Source: Hyphomicrobiales bacterium (GTDB taxonomy: Bacteria; Pseudomonadota; Alphaproteobacteria; Rhizobiales; Beijerinckiaceae). From it: a stretch of 64,000 bases of DNA. The position numbers were made by a program, and so were the translations under genes. A model generated the notes under the pieces. That model saw only the letters and a list, made by a program, of their open reading frames with translations. It was not told where the DNA came from and made no database searches. The stretch lies in contig UBZM01000002.1 in the NCBI GenBank assembly GCA_900470095.1, positions 1 through 64,000 of the forward strand, given 5' to 3'. Below, one piece after another: positions 17,927 through 28,369 of the stretch (position 1 is the first letter of the stretch; each line of letters opens with the position of its first letter).

Positions 17927-19210
17927 TCAGCCCTTGGCGTTCGGTTCGGAAGCGGTGGCAGCCGCAAGGCTCGCGCCCGAGCCACCCTTGGTATTGGCCA
18001 GCACGGAGTCAGCGATCGAGTTCGGCAGCTTCGCCGGCTTCTCGAAGATGCCGACCAGCACAAGCGAGATGAAGTAGCCGAAATACAGCGCCGTGAAGAT
18101 CCGCGAGTAGGTCACGAACGGCTCTTCGGCAGGCATGGCGCCGAGATAGCCGAGAACGATGCAGACCACGAGGAACGCCCAGAACAGGACCCTGGCGACC
18201 GGCCGGTATCTCATCGACTTCACCTTGGAGGTGTCGAGCCAGGGCAGGAAGGCCAGCACCGCGATTGCCGCGAACATCGCCAGGACGCCGCCGAGCTTGT
18301 CGGGGATGGCGCGCAGGATCGCGTAGAACGGCAGGAAGTACCACTCAGGAACGATATGCGTCGGCGTCACCGCCGGGTTGGCCGGAATGTAATTGTCGGC
18401 ATGGCCCATGAAGTTCGGCTGATAGAACACGAAATAGGCGAACACGAAGATGAAGCAGACCATCCCGAAGATGTCTTTGATGGTCGCGTAGGGCGTGAAC
18501 GGCACGGTGTCCTTCTGGACGTTCTTCACCTCGACGCCGGTCGGGTTGTTCTGTCCGACGACGTGCAGAGCCCAGATGTGCAGGATCACGACGCCGAAGA
18601 TCATGAACGGCAGCAGATAGTGCAGCGAGAAGAAGCGGTTCAGCGTCGGGTTGTCGACGGAATAGCCGCCCCACAGGAAGGTCACGATCGTCTCGCCAAC
18701 CACCGGCAGGGCCGAGAACAGGTTGGTGATGACGGTGGCGCCCCAGAAGGACATCTGACCCCAGGGCAGCACGTAGCCCATGAAGGCGGTGGCCATCATC
18801 AGTAGGAAGATGACGACGCCGAGGATCCAGAGCACCTCTCGCGGAGCCTTGTACGAACCGTAGTAGAGGCCGCGGAAGATGTGGACGTAGACGGCGACGA
18901 AGAACATCGAGGCGCCGTTGGAGTGCAGGTAACGCAGCAGCCAGCCGAAGTTCACGTCGCGCATGATGTGCTCGACGGAGTTGAAGGCCATGGTCGCATG
19001 CGGCGTGTAGTGCATCGCCAGGATGACGCCCGTCACGATCTGCGCGACGAGCATGAACACCAGGATGCCACCGAAGGTCCAAAGGTAGTTCAGGTTGCGT
19101 GGAACCGGGTAGGACACGGCCGAATCGTGCATGAGGCGAACGATCGGCAGACGGGCATCGAGCCAGCGTTCAAAGCCGGTCTTCGGAACGTAGGTGCTAT
19201 GACCACTCAT
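17927..19210 (-). CDS. petB: Cytochrome b of the bc1 complex
   Basis: Integral membrane subunit with two b haems and the quinol oxidation and reduction sites. The 427 residues include eight predicted membrane helices. The Qo-site motif reads [13 protein letters not shown], and paired haem-ligand histidines lie in helices B and D ([18 protein letters not shown]). The C-terminal 30 residues are Ala/Ser/Gly-rich and likely disordered. It lies between petA and petC in one minus-strand operon; the petA stop is 56 bases upstream of its start. Confidence 0.96.
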   Translation of the reverse strand: MSGHSTYVPKTGFERWLDARLPIVRLMHDSAVSYPVPRNLNYLWTFGGILVFMLVAQIVTGVILAMHYTPHATMAFNSVEHIMRDVNFGWLLRYLHSNGASMFFVAVYVHIFRGLYYGSYKAPREVLWILGVVIFLLMMATAFMGYVLPWGQMSFWGATVITNLFSALPVVGETIVTFLWGGYSVDNPTLNRFFSLHYLLPFMIFGVVILHIWALHVVGQNNPTGVEVKNVQKDTVPFTPYATIKDIFGMVCFIFVFAYFVFYQPNFMGHADNYIPANPAVTPTHIVPEWYFLPFYAILRAIPDKLGGVLAMFAAIAVLAFLPWLDTSKVKSMRYRPVARVLFWAFLVVCIVLGYLGAMPAEEPFVTYSRIFTALYFGYFISLVLVGIFEKPAKLPNSIADSVLANTKGGSGASLAAATASEPNAKG

Positions 19211-19266
19211 GACGAATGCCTCAAGGCTTTCTCGATATCATTGGAAATCATGGAGAAGCGCATAGC

Positions 19267-19812
19267 TCAGCCGATTCGGATCTTCGTATCTGCGTTGAAC
19301 GCATAGGGCGGGATCGGCAGGTTGAGCGGCGCGGGCCCCTTGCGGATGCGGCCGGACGAATCGTAGTGCGAACCGTGGCATGGGCAGAACCAGCCATCAT
19401 AGTCGCCCTTCGGATCGCCGGGAGAATTGCCGAGCGGCACGCAGCCGAGATGGGTGCAATTGCCGTAAACGATGAGGAACTGCTCGTGGCCTTCCTTGAC
19501 GCGGGCCTGGTCGGTCTGCGGATCGGGCAAAGTCGCGACATTGACCGCACGCGCCTCGTCGATCTCCTTCTTGGTGCGATGACGCACGAAGATCAGCTTG
19601 CCGCGCCAGAACAGCTTGATGGCCTGGCCTTCCGCGATCGGGCCGAGATCGACATCCATCGGCGCACCAGCAGCAATGGTCTGCGCGTCCGGAGCCAACT
19701 GGCTCACGAGCGGAACAACAACAGCACCGAGACCGACGGCACCGGCAGCGCCGGTCGCCAGCATCAGAAAGTCGCGGCGGGTGGTTTGGGTCGTCTCGGT
19801 CGCGTGAGCCAC
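19267..19812 (-). CDS. petA: Rieske iron-sulfur subunit of the bc1 complex
   Basis: Carries the 2Fe-2S cluster that takes electrons from quinol to cytochrome c1. The 181-residue protein begins with a twin-arginine region (TTRRDFL) and one membrane anchor (about 18-40). Cluster ligands are visible: Cys119, His121 and Cys124 (CTHLGC) and Cys143 with His146 (CPCHGSH). It is the first gene of petABC. Upstream is a spacer of 189 bases to the ABC exporter stop that should hold the operon promoter; I see a GATAAT hexamer at 19856-19861 (minus strand) but no convincing -35. Confidence 0.96.
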   Translation of the reverse strand: MAHATETTQTTRRDFLMLATGAAGAVGLGAVVVPLVSQLAPDAQTIAAGAPMDVDLGPIAEGQAIKLFWRGKLIFVRHRTKKEIDEARAVNVATLPDPQTDQARVKEGHEQFLIVYGNCTHLGCVPLGNSPGDPKGDYDGWFCPCHGSHYDSSGRIRKGPAPLNLPIPPYAFNADTKIRIG

Positions 19813-19901
19813 GATCGATTCCTCTGCTCTTCGCCCAGCCTGGAACGGCTGTAAATTATCGTCTGACGCCCCTCATAGGTGCGCCCCTTCGCAGCCGCAA
19901 T

Positions 19902-19922
19902 GCGGCGGCGCGTCGCCGCCGC
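19902..19922 (-). terminator. GC hairpin between the ABC exporter gene and petA
   Basis: GCGGCGGCG and CGCCGCCGC form a perfect 9-bp stem with a 3-base loop, about 80 bases after the exporter stop. It lacks a T-run on the minus strand, so terminator function is only possible. Confidence 0.4.
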
Positions 19923-20001
19923 GCTCTTTGGCATGCACTTTGGACGAAGTCTACTGTTCCGGGCGGCGGCAATGTGCATCGCGGCCTGCCCTCAGCGGGA
20001 C

Positions 20002-21867
<1,866 letters not shown>

Positions 21868-21985
21868 GGCGTACCGCCCTCCATGGACCGGCATGACGAC
21901 GAAATCTTGGCGAGATATGGGGCAGCGGTCGGGTCGCGGCCAGAGGCTTGACGCATGTCATGACGTCACCGCATGACAGCAGCGC

Positions 21986-22446
21986 ATGTTGCGCCTCGCC
22001 CTCTACCAACCGGATATCCCGCAGAATTCGGGCACGATGATTCGCATGGCCGCCTGCCTCGGCATCGCGGTCGACATCATCGAGCCCGCAGCCTTCGATG
22101 TCTCGGACCGCCATTTCCGACGTTCGGGCATGGACTATCTCGAACGCGCCGCCATCACCCGGCATGATTCGTTCAAGGCCTTCGATGCATGGCGGCTGGC
22201 GGGTGGCCACCGGCGATCCTGGCGGAGACGGATGGGGCCACCGCCCATACCGATTTTGCCTTCGCTCCCGGCGACATCGTGCTCGTCGGACGCGAATCGG
22301 CGGGCGTTCCCGCCGAGCTCTACTCAACCGTCGACGGCAGCGTCCATGTGCCGATGCGCCCGGGTTTGCGTTCGCTCAATGTCGCAATTGCCGCAGCCGT
22401 GGTTATGGGAGAGGCCTTGCGGCAGCTGGACGCTTATCCGAGATAG
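21986..22446 (+). pseudogene. trmL: tRNA (cytidine(34)-2'-O)-methyltransferase TrmL, apparent frameshift
   Basis: TrmL is a SPOUT-fold enzyme that methylates the wobble ribose of leucine tRNAs. The N-terminal 72 codons (LYQPDIPQNSG... up to FKAFDAWRL) are in one frame. The rest, including [11 protein letters not shown] and [15 protein letters not shown], which match SPOUT motifs 2 and 3, is in another frame and ends at 22446. The break falls between about 22198 and 22213. Restoring one base would give about 153 residues, the normal length. This is either a real frameshift mutation or a sequencing error; the sequence cannot tell which. hemF follows 62 bases downstream. Confidence 0.8.
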
Positions 22447-22508
22447 GCGCGAAATCCCTCGTCACCGCGGATGAAGACCCTCGCGGCGAGCGGAACGGAA
22501 ACGGATCG

Positions 22509-23438
22509 ATGACCACCCGAGCGACTGACCCCGCCTCCACGACCTCCTCCCTCGCCCTCGCGGAGGCCATGAAGCCGCGCGCGACAGCCTGGTTCGAGGC
22601 CCTGCGCGACCAGATTTGCTCGGCCTTCGAGGCGCTGGAGGATGAAGCCACCGGCCCCTTCCCGCCCGAGGCAAGCACTCCGGGCCGCTTCGAGCGGACG
22701 CCCTGGCAGCGTCGCAACCACGATGGCGCCGAAGGCGGTGGCGGCGTCATGTCGATGATGCAGGGCCGCGTCTTCGAGAAGGTCGGCGTCCATGTCTCGA
22801 CCGTCTATGGCACCTTTCAGCCCGAATTCGCGGGGCAGATCCCGGGCGCGGCCGAGGATCCGCGCTTCCATGCCACAGGCATCTCGCTGATCGCCCATCC
22901 CTGGAATCCGCACGCGCCGACGGTGCATATGAACACCCGCTTCGTGGTAACGACGAAGCCGTGGTTCGGTGGCGGAGCCGACCTGACCCCCGTGCTGGAC
23001 AACCGGCGTACGCAAGATGACGCCGACGCCATCGCCTTCCACGCCGCGATGCGCGCGCCCTGCGAAAGCTTCGCCCCAGTCGCCGACTATCCCCGCTTCA
23101 AGCAATGGTGCGACGAGTACTTTTTCCTGAAGCACCGCGGCGAGCCGCGTGGCATCGGCGGCATCTTCTACGATTATGTCTGGTCCGGCGAGCCTGAGGC
23201 CGATCTCGCCTTCACCCAGGCCGTCGGCAAGGCCTTCCTCGACATCTATCCGCAGATCATGCGGGCCAATATCGGCAAGCCCTGGACCGAGGCCGAGCGT
23301 TACGAACAGCAGGTCCGGCGCGGTCGCTATGTCGAGTTCAACCTGCTCCATGACCGGGGCACGATCTTCGGCCTCAAGACCGGCGGCAATGTCGCCTCGA
23401 TCCTCTCCTCGCTGCCGCCGACCGTACGCTGGCCCTGA
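22509..23438 (+). CDS. hemF: Oxygen-dependent coproporphyrinogen III oxidase
   Basis: Decarboxylates coproporphyrinogen III to protoporphyrinogen IX using O2. The 309-residue protein shows the family blocks: [18 protein letters not shown], the active-site [22 protein letters not shown], and the C-terminal [23 protein letters not shown] at 22509 lies 62 bases after trmL; a longer upstream frame reads trmL sequence out of frame and is not coding. It ends 6 bases before the stop of the convergent cca gene. Confidence 0.96.
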   Translation: MTTRATDPASTTSSLALAEAMKPRATAWFEALRDQICSAFEALEDEATGPFPPEASTPGRFERTPWQRRNHDGAEGGGGVMSMMQGRVFEKVGVHVSTVYGTFQPEFAGQIPGAAEDPRFHATGISLIAHPWNPHAPTVHMNTRFVVTTKPWFGGGADLTPVLDNRRTQDDADAIAFHAAMRAPCESFAPVADYPRFKQWCDEYFFLKHRGEPRGIGGIFYDYVWSGEPEADLAFTQAVGKAFLDIYPQIMRANIGKPWTEAERYEQQVRRGRYVEFNLLHDRGTIFGLKTGGNVASILSSLPPTVRWP

Positions 23439-23444
23439 GCGCTC

Positions 23445-24686
23445 TCAGCGTGAGCGTTGCGCGATTGCGCTCTCGACAAAGACAAGCTGCTGCGCCCGCT
23501 CGCCGGGACATCCCGCCTCGATCCACTCGCGCCGTGCCTGATCGAGCACGCGCCCGACATCCGGCCCGGCGGTAACACCACGTTTGAGTACATCGCGACC
23601 GCTCGGCAGGAAGGGCGGCGTCCGTCCGAGTTCCGCAATTGCAGCCTGCACCTTGGAGTGCCCAGGAGAACGCTCGTTGGCCGTGAGCAGAACGAGGCCG
23701 CCGGCGACCGCATCCGCGCCGACGCGATGGGCCAGATGGCGCAGCATGGCGATCGAACACTCCGTCGCACGCCCCGAGAGCCCCTCAAGAGCCAGTGCGA
23801 TGCGCTCGATCCGGTCGAATTGCTCGTTCGATAGCCGCAACCCGTCCCGCAGGCGCAGTGCATCCTCGCGCACGCCAACCGCCAGCGCCGCGAGCCGGAA
23901 AGCCGGATAGACTGTTCCCGCGGGCTCGCCTGCCGCAATCGCCGCGAAGCGCGAAAGCCGGGGCACGCCACCGATCACCGGCACAAGAAGCCCCGCTCCC
24001 ATCATCGCCGACAATGCCTCGGCCGCGCGCGGCGCGACGAGCAGTTTCAGCAGTTCCGCTCGCACCCGCTCACGCGAGAGCCCGCCGAGCCCGGCCCGGC
24101 CGGCAGTACAGGCGGCGAGCCCGGTCTCGTCCAGTGCGCCCTCCCCGTAGCGCGCGTGAAAACGGAAGAAGCGCAGGATGCGCAGATAGTCCTCGCGAAT
24201 GCGCAGGTTCGCATCGCCGATGAAGCGGATGCGACGCGCCTCGAGATCGGCAAGCCCTCCGCAATAGTCGTGAACGATACCGTCGCGCCCGAGCCCAAGC
24301 GCATTGACCGTGAAATCGCGCCTGATCGCGTCCTCTGCGAAATCGCGCCCAAAGACCACCTTGGCGCGGCGACCATCGGTCTCGACATCGCGGCGCAGCG
24401 TCGTGGTCTCGAAGGGAATGCCATGGGCGACGATGGTCACCGTGCCATGCTCGATTCCCGTCGGAACCGATTTGAAGCCCGCCGCCGCTGCGCGCCGGAT
24501 CGTCTCCTCCGGCACTGCGGTCGTCGCCAGATCGACATCGCCGAGCCGCTCTCCGAGCAGCAGGTCCCGGACAGCCCCGCCGATGACGCGCGTTTCCTCG
24601 CCGCCGCCATTGAACGCAGCCAGCACCTCCGTCACCGCCGGCTGCTGAAGAAAGCGCCCGACCCGAGCCCGCTGCGCTTCGCTCAT
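23445..24686 (-). CDS. cca: CCA tRNA nucleotidyltransferase/poly(A) polymerase family
   Basis: A 413-residue class II nucleotidyltransferase that adds or repairs the CCA end of tRNA, or acts as a poly(A) polymerase. The head domain has VIGGAVRDLLLGERLGDVDLATT with the catalytic Asp pair. RRDFTVNALGL and REDYLRILRFFRFHARYG are the template and RNA-binding motifs. ATG at 24686 overlaps the DUF6111 stop by 4 bases, which supports that start over any upstream one. It is the last gene of the DUF1285-Nudix-DUF6111-cca unit. Confidence 0.92.
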   Translation of the reverse strand: MSEAQRARVGRFLQQPAVTEVLAAFNGGGEETRVIGGAVRDLLLGERLGDVDLATTAVPEETIRRAAAAGFKSVPTGIEHGTVTIVAHGIPFETTTLRRDVETDGRRAKVVFGRDFAEDAIRRDFTVNALGLGRDGIVHDYCGGLADLEARRIRFIGDANLRIREDYLRILRFFRFHARYGEGALDETGLAACTAGRAGLGGLSRERVRAELLKLLVAPRAAEALSAMMGAGLLVPVIGGVPRLSRFAAIAAGEPAGTVYPAFRLAALAVGVREDALRLRDGLRLSNEQFDRIERIALALEGLSGRATECSIAMLRHLAHRVGADAVAGGLVLLTANERSPGHSKVQAAIAELGRTPPFLPSGRDVLKRGVTAGPDVGRVLDQARREWIEAGCPGERAQQLVFVESAIAQRSR

Positions 24687-24940
24687 CTGAACTGGCCAGG
24701 GATGAGCTGCCCGTTCTCCATATGAGGCGGCACATAAGCGCCCTGGCTGCGGGGAGCGATCCAACCGGTATAGGCGACGAAGCCGATCGAGATCACGAGA
24801 CCCACGACCGACAGCCAGAAGACGTGCCCGTCCCAGTGCTCGACGTCGAAAGGGTTCCGCCGCCTGATGATCAGATAGCTTGCGAAGATACAAAAGGGCA
24901 GGACGAAGAGCAGAACCTCTTCGGTCACCGAACGCAGCAT
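24683..24940 (-). CDS. DUF6111 small membrane protein
   Basis: An 85-residue protein with two hydrophobic helices (about 8-25 and 38-60) joined by a short loop containing RRRNPFDVEHWDGH, the conserved patch of this family. It should span the inner membrane twice. Start: the ATG at 24940 is used; an in-frame TTG at 24955 is the alternative. It overlaps cca by 4 bases. The function is unknown, but the constant company of cca and the Nudix gene suggests an old operon. Confidence 0.8.
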   Translation of the reverse strand: MLRSVTEEVLLFVLPFCIFASYLIIRRRNPFDVEHWDGHVFWLSVVGLVISIGFVAYTGWIAPRSQGAYVPPHMENGQLIPGQFR

Positions 24941-24960
24941 GGGCGCGCCATCCAATCAGA

Positions 24961-25605
24961 CTAGCCGGAGAGTCGCTCGTAAAGGTTACGGATCATGCCG
25001 GCGGTTGCACCCCAGATATAGTGATCTCCGAAGGGCATCGCATAGTAGGTGCGATAGCGCCCCTTCCATTCCCGCCCTTCGCGGCGATGATTGGCTGGAT
25101 CCATCAGGAAGGCGAGCGGTGTTTCGAAGGCTTCGTCGACCTCGTGCGGATTGATCGTCAGCGCGAATGGCGGCTTGACCAGCCCCACGACAGGCACAAC
25201 CCTGTAGCCGGTGCCGGTGAGATAGGCGTCGAGAAAGCCGACGACGCGCACATGTTCGCGGGCGAGACCGATCTCCTCCTCCGTCTCGCGCAGCGCCGTA
25301 ACCACCGGCGAGCCGTCCACGGCATCGACGCGTCCGCCGGGAAATGCGACCTGGGCGGAATGGCTGCGCAACGCCGCTGCGCGCTGCGTCAGCAGCACGG
25401 TCGGCCCGTCCTCGCGCAGCACGATCGGGATCAGCACCGCGGCCTGGATCGCCGCCGCCTCGTCCGGTGGCTCGATCGCTTCCGGCTGGAGATCGTGGTC
25501 GCCGCGTGGCCGGCTGATCACATCGCCGAGATCCGGCGGTTCGTGGCGCAGCCGCGCCCCGGCAAGGGCCACGATCTCTGCCGCCGTCAGCTTCAGCGCC
25601 TGCAT
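24961..25605 (-). CDS. Nudix hydrolase, CoA-pyrophosphatase-like
   Basis: A 214-residue enzyme likely to hydrolyse CoA or a related nucleotide diphosphate. The Nudix box reads GGRVDAVDG...RETEEEIGL (about residues 90-114), with Asp at the position of the first Glu, as in NudL-type CoA pyrophosphatases. FPGGRVD is the NudL-type lead-in. It overlaps the DUF1285 stop by one base (TGATG) and is followed by DUF6111. The substrate is assigned by motif similarity only. Confidence 0.87.
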   Translation of the reverse strand: MQALKLTAAEIVALAGARLRHEPPDLGDVISRPRGDHDLQPEAIEPPDEAAAIQAAVLIPIVLREDGPTVLLTQRAAALRSHSAQVAFPGGRVDAVDGSPVVTALRETEEEIGLAREHVRVVGFLDAYLTGTGYRVVPVVGLVKPPFALTINPHEVDEAFETPLAFLMDPANHRREGREWKGRYRTYYAMPFGDHYIWGATAGMIRNLYERLSG

Positions 25606-26186
25606 CAGAATCCTTCGATCTCGCTGGCCGGCACGGCCGGATAGAATGCACCGGCAACGGCCAGCCCGAACATGCGGATGCCATCGACCAGCCGGATCTC
25701 GCCAAGGGCCAGAAGGTCATAGGTCAGGGCCCGCGTCACCCTGGCCCAGAGATCCCGGCGGATATGGACATAGGGCTTGAGCCCGCCATTCATATCCCGC
25801 ACGAAGCGGATCGCGTGCTCCGGGCCCACGCTCACGATATCGTCAACCAGCGTCCGGAATGCGATGGCGCGTTCGTCGCCCCTCCCCTCGACCGTCATCT
25901 CGACGGCCTGGAACGGCGCGTCGTCGACCTTGATCCCGACCTTTTCGACCGGTGTCACCAGGAAATAATCGCTGCCGTCGCGACGCAGCACCGAGGAGAA
26001 AAGCTTGACCAGCGCCGGTCTGCCGATCGGGGTTCCGAGGTAAAACCACGTCCCATCCGCAGTGATGCGCATGTCGATATCGCCGCAATAGGGTGGATTC
26101 CAGCGTTCGACAGGCGGCAAGGCTCGCGTGCGACCGTCCTTCAGCGCGACCAGCAGCCGCTCTATCGCCTGAGTTGAATGGTTCAT
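25605..26186 (-). CDS. DUF1285 domain protein
   Basis: A 193-residue soluble protein of the DUF1285 family. Conserved blocks include NPPYCGDIDMRI near the start, GTPIGRPALVKLFSSVLRRD in the middle and GGLKPYVHIRRDLWAR near the end. The ATG at 26186 gives the family-typical N-terminus; the upstream in-frame extension is dropped. It is the first gene of the minus-strand cca operon, back to back with the MoxR operon across 206 bases that should contain both promoters. Function unknown. Confidence 0.87.
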   Translation of the reverse strand: MNHSTQAIERLLVALKDGRTRALPPVERWNPPYCGDIDMRITADGTWFYLGTPIGRPALVKLFSSVLRRDGSDYFLVTPVEKVGIKVDDAPFQAVEMTVEGRGDERAIAFRTLVDDIVSVGPEHAIRFVRDMNGGLKPYVHIRRDLWARVTRALTYDLLALGEIRLVDGIRMFGLAVAGAFYPAVPASEIEGF

Positions 26187-26380
26187 CGAACTACCTGAAA
26201 TCGCCGCCCGCGGCATATTGGTTGCATGACCCGTTTCGCCTTGAACTCTACATAATCGTGAAGCCGAGTTCTGTGCACCAGAGCCTGTAGCCCCTTGAGC
26301 CGGTTGGATAGCCCGTCCACAGTCACCGGTTCGGGAAGCTTGCGGGGCGTGAAGCAGCGCAAGGCGCGACGACGAGGGTG

Positions 26381-26386
26381 AAGGAG
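26381..26386 (+). promoter_or_regulatory. Ribosome-binding site that sets the MoxR start
   Basis: AAGGAG lies 6 bases before the ATG at 26393. The in-frame GTG at 26378 overlaps this site, so the ATG is the true start. Confidence 0.8.
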
Positions 26387-26392
26387 ATAGAC

Positions 26393-27427
26393 ATGGTGGC
26401 GCAAGTCCGTGCGACGGATGGCAAGAGCGAGGCCGGCCAACCCGTCAATCTCGATACCGGGATCGTCGAAGCGGCTGAAGCTGCGCTCGGCGCCATCGGC
26501 GCCGCCCGCCGCGAGATCGGCCAGGTCATCTTCGGGCAGCAGGAGGTGGTCGACCTTTCGCTGATCACCTTGCTCGCCGGTGGCCACGGTCTGCTCGTCG
26601 GCGTGCCCGGCCTTGCCAAGACCAAGCTGGTCGAGGCGATGGGAACGGTCCTCGGCCTGAGCGCGAGACGTGTGCAGTTCACGCCTGACCTGATGCCTTC
26701 CGACATTCTCGGCTCCGAGGTGCTCGATGAGAGCGCCGACGGCAAGCGCCATTTCCGCTTCATCAAGGGACCGGTCTTTGCTCAGTTGCTGATGGCCGAC
26801 GAGATCAACCGCGCCAGCCCGCGCACGCAGTCGGCGCTGCTGCAGGCGATGCAGGAGCATCACGTCACCGTCGCCGGTGAACGCTACGACCTGCCCGCGC
26901 CCTTTCATGTGCTGGCAACCCAGAACCCGATCGAGCAGGAAGGCACTTATCCACTGCCGGAAGCCCAGCTCGACCGCTTCCTGCTCGAGATCGATGTCGG
27001 CTACCCCGACCGCGAGGCCGAGCGGCGCATTTTGCTCGAAACCACTGGAGCCACCGAACACAAGCCGGTTCAGGCAATGACGGCAGAGACGCTGATGTCG
27101 ACACAGCGCCTCGTGCGCCGCCTGCCGGTCGGCGAGAATGTGGTCGACGCCATTCTCGATCTCGTGCGCTCGGCTCGCCCCGGCGATGGTGATCCGGCGC
27201 TGACCAGCAAGCTCGCCTGGGGCCCCGGTCCGCGCGCCAGCCAGGCCCTGACGCTTGCTGCCCGGGCCCGCGCGCTCGTCGAAGGCCGGCTCGCACCGTC
27301 GGTGGATGACGTCGTTGCACTCGCCACCCCAGTGCTCAAGCACCGTATTGCGCTCACCTTCGCTGCGCGCGCCGATGGCGAGACGGTCGAAAGCGTCATC
27401 GCAAGGCTCGTGGAACGATTGGGATAG
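26393..27427 (+). CDS. MoxR-family AAA+ ATPase
   Basis: A 344-residue chaperone-like ATPase of the AAA_3 type. Walker A reads GVPGLAKT (about 75-82), Walker B is LLMADEINRASPRTQSALL, and the sensor region is ATQNPIEQEGTYPLPEAQLDRF. MoxR proteins help assemble or activate partner proteins with von Willebrand A or DUF58 domains, and such a partner follows directly. It heads the operon MoxR-DUF58-DUF4159-membrane protein, with spacings of 3-13 bases. In related systems these act at the cell envelope; here that is inference. Confidence 0.94.
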   Translation: MVAQVRATDGKSEAGQPVNLDTGIVEAAEAALGAIGAARREIGQVIFGQQEVVDLSLITLLAGGHGLLVGVPGLAKTKLVEAMGTVLGLSARRVQFTPDLMPSDILGSEVLDESADGKRHFRFIKGPVFAQLLMADEINRASPRTQSALLQAMQEHHVTVAGERYDLPAPFHVLATQNPIEQEGTYPLPEAQLDRFLLEIDVGYPDREAERRILLETTGATEHKPVQAMTAETLMSTQRLVRRLPVGENVVDAILDLVRSARPGDGDPALTSKLAWGPGPRASQALTLAARARALVEGRLAPSVDDVVALATPVLKHRIALTFAARADGETVESVIARLVERLG

Positions 27428-27438
27428 GGACTTCAGTG

Positions 27439-28356
27439 ATGCTGCGCACGCGCGTCCTCGGCCCATCCGAACGCCAGCCGGCCCCGCCGGTCCTGAAGGC
27501 TTCTCTCGATCTCGCGGCGCGCCTCCCACGCCTGATCCTGGAGGCCCGGCGCGTCTCGGCGAGCGTGCATGGCATCCACGGCCGCAGGCGCGCCGGCCCC
27601 GGCGAGACATTCTGGCAGTACCGCCCTCTGGTGACCGGCGAGGCCGCGTCACGCATCGACTGGCGCCGCTCGGCGCGCGACGGCCATCTCTTCGTCCGGG
27701 AGCGCGAATGGGAGGCCTCGCATGCGATCTGGCTCTGGATCGACCGCTCGGCCTCGATGGGCTTTTCCTCGTCCCTCGCCATGGCCTCCAAGGTCGACCG
27801 CGCGCTTGTTACCGGCTTCGCCCTGGCCGAGACCCTGGTCGAAGGCGGTGAGCGGGTCGGGCATCTCGGTCTGACGCGGGCGCTCGCCTCGCGACGTATC
27901 GTCGAGACCTTGGCACAAGCGCTCATGATCGACCGCAAGGGCGAGACCGCCGATCTGCCGCCGGACGCGCCGCTTCCACGCCTGGCCGACGCCATCATCA
28001 TCACCGACGGACTTTCCCCGGCGCAGTCCCTGGCCAAACGCATCGCCACCATGGCGAGCAGCGGCGCGCGCGGACATATCCTGCTGATCGCCGATCCGAT
28101 CGAAGAGACTTTCCCCTTCAGCGGCCAGGCCGAGCTCTTCGACCTCGAAGACGGCCTCACTCTGCGCGTCGGCGATGCCGGGGCCTGGGGAGAGGAATAT
28201 CGCCGGCGCCTCGAAGCCCATCGCGAGATCATTCGGGAGGCCTGCCGCAAGGCGGGCTGGACGCTGACCCTGCATCGGACGGACCGGCCCGCCAGCGAAG
28301 GCGTACTCCGGATTGCGAGCCTGATCGCCGCCTCGCGCGGCGGCCAGGGCCGCTAG
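27439..28356 (+). CDS. DUF58 (von Willebrand A-like) protein
   Basis: A 305-residue cytoplasmic protein, the standard MoxR partner. The DUF58 hallmark GRRRAGPGETFWQYRPLVTGEAASRIDW-type block lies at about residues 52-75, followed by a VWA-like fold with WLWIDRSASM (a DxSxS metal site, about 96-105) and IIITDGLSP. The ATG at 27439 is used; a GTG one codon upstream is possible. It begins 11 bases after MoxR and ends 13 bases before the next gene, so the four genes almost surely form one transcript. Confidence 0.9.
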   Translation: MLRTRVLGPSERQPAPPVLKASLDLAARLPRLILEARRVSASVHGIHGRRRAGPGETFWQYRPLVTGEAASRIDWRRSARDGHLFVREREWEASHAIWLWIDRSASMGFSSSLAMASKVDRALVTGFALAETLVEGGERVGHLGLTRALASRRIVETLAQALMIDRKGETADLPPDAPLPRLADAIIITDGLSPAQSLAKRIATMASSGARGHILLIADPIEETFPFSGQAELFDLEDGLTLRVGDAGAWGEEYRRRLEAHREIIREACRKAGWTLTLHRTDRPASEGVLRIASLIAASRGGQGR

Positions 28357-28369
28357 GAGGGCGCCAACG

